DNA of 7,234 nt from Chloroflexota bacterium (lineage in GTDB: Bacteria > Chloroflexota > UBA6077): NCBI GenBank assembly GCA_021788565.1, contig JAJYKO010000269.1, positions 1 to 7,234 on the forward strand, given 5' to 3'. The notes beneath the pieces were generated by a model, which had not been told where the DNA came from, made no database searches, and saw only the letters and a program-made list of their open reading frames with translations. Shown here one piece after another: positions 4,474-7,234 of this stretch. Both the position numbers and the translations under genes were made by a program. Within the stretch, counting starts at the first letter, position 1, and the number at the start of each line of letters is the position of its first letter.

Positions 4474-7193
4474 AGTGTTGCTCCTTTCGCCTTCCAGAAC
4501 CTGAGCCGGTTGGCGTTGCTGATCACGGTCACCGAGCTGAAGCTCATGGCCAGGGCCGCCAGCAGCGGCGAGAGCAGGATGCCGGCGAACGGGTAGAGCA
4601 CCCCCAGCGCGACCGGAATCCCAAGGCCGTTATAGACGAACGCCCCGGCCAGGTTCTGGTAGACGTTATGCATCGTCGCCTTCGAGATCGCGATGGCCGT
4701 GGCCACGCCCCTCAGGCTTCCGCTTATGAGGGTCACGTCCGCGGCCTCGATGGCGACGTCGGTGCCGGTGCCGATGGCGAAGCCGACGTCGGCCTGCGCC
4801 AGGGCAGGCGCGTCGTTGATCCCGTCGCCGACCATGCCCACCTTCTTGCCCTCGAGCTGCAGCTTTTGGACGTTGTGGGCCTTGTCCTGGGGCAGCACCT
4901 CCGCCAGGACCCGGTCCACGCCGACCTGCTGGGCGATGGCCTGAGCAGTCCGGCGGTTGTCGCCGGTCATCATAACCACCTCCAGCCCCAGGGCCTTCAA
5001 TGTGGCGATGGCGGCCTTCGAGTCATCCTTCACAGTATCGGCCACGGCTATAATGCCGGCCGCCCGACCGTCGATGGCGACGAACATAGGCGTCTTGCCG
5101 TCGTCCGCCAGCCTTTGCGATTCGACTTCCAGCCGGCCGAGGGCCACCGCCTTGCTCTCCATCAGCCTGGCGTTGCCCAGCAGCAGCCGCCGGCCCTCGA
5201 CCTCGGCCTCCACCCCGTGGCCCGGGATGGCCGCGAAGTTGGCGACCTCGGGCAACTCCAGCCCGCGGGCCTGTGCCCCCTGCACGATGGCGCTGGCCAG
5301 GGGGTGCTCGGAGCCGCGCTCCACCGCCGCCCCGAGACGCAGGACCTCATCTTCCTCGAAGCCCGTTTCCGCCACGACGTTGGTGAGCTCGGGCTTGCCC
5401 TTGGTGATGGTGCCGGTTTTGTCCAGCACTATCGCCTGAAGCCGCGAGGCGGTCTGGAGGGCCTCGCCGTTCCGGATAAGAATCCCGTTCCGCGCTCCAA
5501 GCCCGACGCCGGTCGTCAGGCTCACGGGAGTCGCCATGCCGAGGGCGCAGGGGCAGGCGATGATCAGCGTCGTCACCGCGACGATCAGCGCGAACGCCAG
5601 CTGTGGGGGCGGACCGAAGACGTACCAGACGACGAAACCTGCCACCGCCAGGATCATCACGGCGGGGGTGAAGTATCCGGACACCACGTCCACTATCCGC
5701 TGGATCGGCACCTTGGAGCCCTGCGCGTCCTGCACCATCCGGACGATGTTGGCCAGGGCCGTGTCCTTGCCGACCTTCGTTGCCTGGAAGCGGAAGCTGC
5801 CGGTAGTATTCATGGTGGCACCGATCACCTCGTCACCCGCTGCCTTGCCCACCGGAATGGACTCGCCGGTGATCATGCTCTCGTCCACCGAGGATTGACC
5901 CTCCAGCACCGTGCCGTCTACCGGGATCTTCTCCCCCGGCCGCACCACCACCACGTCTCCTACCAGGACCTCCTCGACAGGGATGTCCACCTCCCGGCCG
6001 TCGCGGACGACTCGGGCGGTTTTTGCCTGCAGCCCGATCAGGCTCTTGATGGCCTCGGACGTGCGCCCTCTGGCCTTCACCTCCAGCGCCAGCCCAAGCA
6101 CAACGAGCGACGTCACCACTACCGTGACGTCGTAGTAGACGTCCGTGAATTCGGCGGAGGGGAATATCCGCGGGAATAACAGGGCGATGGTGGAGTAGAT
6201 CCACGCGACGCTGGTGCCCAGGGCGATCAGGGTGTGCATGTTGGCGGAGCGGTGCCTGAGGCCCTGCCACATGCCGGTGAAGAACTGGTTGCCGCTGTAA
6301 GCCATCACTGCCAGGCTGGCAAGGCCCATCAACCCCCACACCGCGCGCAACTCGGTGCTTCCTCGCACCAGCACGTCCCGCAATACCGGGAACAGGTAGG
6401 GGTAGGAGAGGAACATTGTGAACACCGCGACGGCGGCGCCAAACCACCACTTGCGCATCAAACGGCGGTACTCCTGGTCCTCTTCCGAGTCCTCCTTTTC
6501 CGCGCCCGACTCGCTGGCCGGGGCCGCGGGCGCGGCCTTGTACGGGCCGGCCTCCTCCACCGCCCTGGTGAGGGCATCCAGCTTCACCCCGCCGGGGACG
6601 TAGTCCACCCTCGCCTCCTCGGTGGCGGCGTTGAGGTTGGCATCCAGCACCCCGGGGGTGGCCTTGAGGGCATCTTCGATGATGGTCACGCACTCCGCGC
6701 AGTAGAGGCCCTGGACCTTTAGACGCAGGGACGCACTGCCGGTGTCGTAGCCAGCCTGGCGTATCGCTTGTACCAGATCCCCCACCCTGGCCACCGCCGG
6801 GTCGTAAGAGATCCACACGCGACCGGCCCTGGAGTTTGCCCTGGTCTTCTCCACCCCGGCCACGGATTGGAGCGCCCTCTCCAACGCCGGGCCGCCGGAG
6901 CGGTCCAGGCCGGTGATGGGGATCTCCATGCTCACAGGCCCGGTGGTCTTGGTTGACACCCCGGTGGTCGCCGAGGGCGCCGGCCCGGATGGCCGCGCTC
7001 TATCACTACCACGCGGCGAAGCCACGTATTTGTCCGGCGCCGCGTCGAACTTCTCCTCGCAGGCCGCAGAGCACAGGTAGATGGTCGTGTCGCCCACTCG
7101 CCTCGTGGTGTGGGCACTTCGCGCCTCGATCTCCATGCCGCACACCGGATCTCGAACCAGCCCCGGGGGCGGATTAACGTCGATTCTTGCCAT
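4470..7193 (-). CDS. copA: Cu(+)-exporting P1B-1 ATPase with N-terminal YHS domain
   Basis: This 907-residue inner-membrane pump uses ATP to export Cu(+) (also Ag(+)) from the cytoplasm. Domains in order: a YHS metal-binding domain (14-57; Cys18, Cys41, Cys45), a linker, an HMA-like fold (86-153) that has GLDRSGG in place of the CxxC loop, a normal HMA domain (155-218) with GLYCAECV (Cys165, Cys168), an acidic linker, then the ATPase core. Core motifs: TGES (442-445), CPC (547-549), DKTGT (phosphorylated Asp591), SEHP (628-631), GDGIND (789-794). Tyr854-Asn855 in helix 7 and Met883/Ser886/Ser887 in helix 8 are the signature of the Cu(+)/Ag(+) P1B-1 subgroup. Eight membrane helices fit. The ATG at 7193 follows AAGGAGG (7199-7205) by 5 nt. 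It heads the copper operon in view; the promoter is beyond or at the window edge. All catalytic residues are present. It is a different protein from the partial ATPase at 1-413. Confidence 0.97.
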   Translation of the reverse strand: MARIDVNPPPGLVRDPVCGMEIEARSAHTTRRVGDTTIYLCSAACEEKFDAAPDKYVASPRGSDRARPSGPAPSATTGVSTKTTGPVSMEIPITGLDRSGGPALERALQSVAGVEKTRANSRAGRVWISYDPAVARVGDLVQAIRQAGYDTGSASLRLKVQGLYCAECVTIIEDALKATPGVLDANLNAATEEARVDYVPGGVKLDALTRAVEEAGPYKAAPAAPASESGAEKEDSEEDQEYRRLMRKWWFGAAVAVFTMFLSYPYLFPVLRDVLVRGSTELRAVWGLMGLASLAVMAYSGNQFFTGMWQGLRHRSANMHTLIALGTSVAWIYSTIALLFPRIFPSAEFTDVYYDVTVVVTSLVVLGLALEVKARGRTSEAIKSLIGLQAKTARVVRDGREVDIPVEEVLVGDVVVVRPGEKIPVDGTVLEGQSSVDESMITGESIPVGKAAGDEVIGATMNTTGSFRFQATKVGKDTALANIVRMVQDAQGSKVPIQRIVDVVSGYFTPAVMILAVAGFVVWYVFGPPPQLAFALIVAVTTLIIACPCALGMATPVSLTTGVGLGARNGILIRNGEALQTASRLQAIVLDKTGTITKGKPELTNVVAETGFEEDEVLRLGAAVERGSEHPLASAIVQGAQARGLELPEVANFAAIPGHGVEAEVEGRRLLLGNARLMESKAVALGRLEVESQRLADDGKTPMFVAIDGRAAGIIAVADTVKDDSKAAIATLKALGLEVVMMTGDNRRTAQAIAQQVGVDRVLAEVLPQDKAHNVQKLQLEGKKVGMVGDGINDAPALAQADVGFAIGTGTDVAIEAADVTLISGSLRGVATAIAISKATMHNVYQNLAGAFVYNGLGIPVALGVLYPFAGILLSPLLAALAMSFSSVTVISNANRLRFWKAKGATL

Positions 7194-7234
7194 GATTACC
7201 TCCTTGTGGGAACCTCAATCCCCGCAAACGACAA
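7194..7234 (-). promoter_or_regulatory. copA leader with strong ribosome binding site
   Basis: AAGGAGGT (7198-7205) is a near-perfect Shine-Dalgarno for copA. The 41 bp available show no clear -10/-35 pair or CsoR-, CopY- or CueR-like operator; the promoter is probably beyond the window. Confidence 0.7.

Noticed and set aside
4668..6179. 503-codon open frame on the + strand
   Set aside because: Lies wholly inside copA on the opposite strand; His/Gln/Arg-rich translation without domains; a product of GC-rich antisense codons.
5833..6816. 327-codon open frame on the - strand
   Set aside because: Out-of-frame shadow of copA, extremely Gly/Arg/Pro-rich, no domain.

Overview
This window is a GC-rich bacterial metal-resistance region (roughly 60-65 % G+C by eye, not counted). 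It holds a mercury operon on the + strand flanked by copper-export genes on the - strand. No transposase, integrase, tRNA, rRNA or CRISPR array is visible. Strong AGGAGG-type ribosome binding sites, GTG starts, merR as first gene of the mer operon and a YHS-fused copper pump would suit a high-GC Gram-positive lineage (Actinobacteria or a high-GC Firmicutes relative), but the taxon cannot be fixed from the sequence.

Layout. Positions 1-413 (-) carry the first 137 codons of a Cu(+) P1B-type ATPase with two canonical heavy-metal-associated (HMA) domains; it is cut by the window edge. Upstream of it (557-814, -) is an 85-residue single-span membrane protein with a His-rich patch and a C-terminal Cys pair. 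A roughly 350-bp gap without a convincing gene follows. Then comes a typical MerR-regulated promoter (TTGACT, 20-bp spacer, TATACT) with a perfect operator dyad in the spacer. It drives merR (1232-1654), a small and possibly frameshifted reading frame (1676-1888, or to 1959), and merA (1952-3613).

After merA lies a 210-bp convergent intergenic region with a strong hairpin and further nested, partly mutually exclusive pairings. From the right edge leftward on the - strand runs a copper operon: copA (7193-4470, with an N-terminal YHS domain), a membrane-anchored cupredoxin-like protein (4473-4096, ATGA overlap with copA) and a 57-residue YHS-domain protein (3997-3824). The YHS gene has its own leader with an extended -10 and three exact heptamers at 11-bp steps, the layout of an OmpR/PhoB-type response-regulator site.

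How it works (family knowledge plus inference): MerR senses Hg(II) through Cys80/115/124 and switches on merA, whose product reduces Hg(II) to volatile Hg(0). The two CopA-type pumps export Cu(+) (or Ag(+)) from the cytoplasm. The cupredoxin-like and YHS proteins probably bind copper beside the pump. No merT/merP/merC mercury importer and no merB is present in the window. The most unusual items are the structured convergent intergenic region, the 11-bp-phased repeats, and the possibly broken gene between merR and merA.
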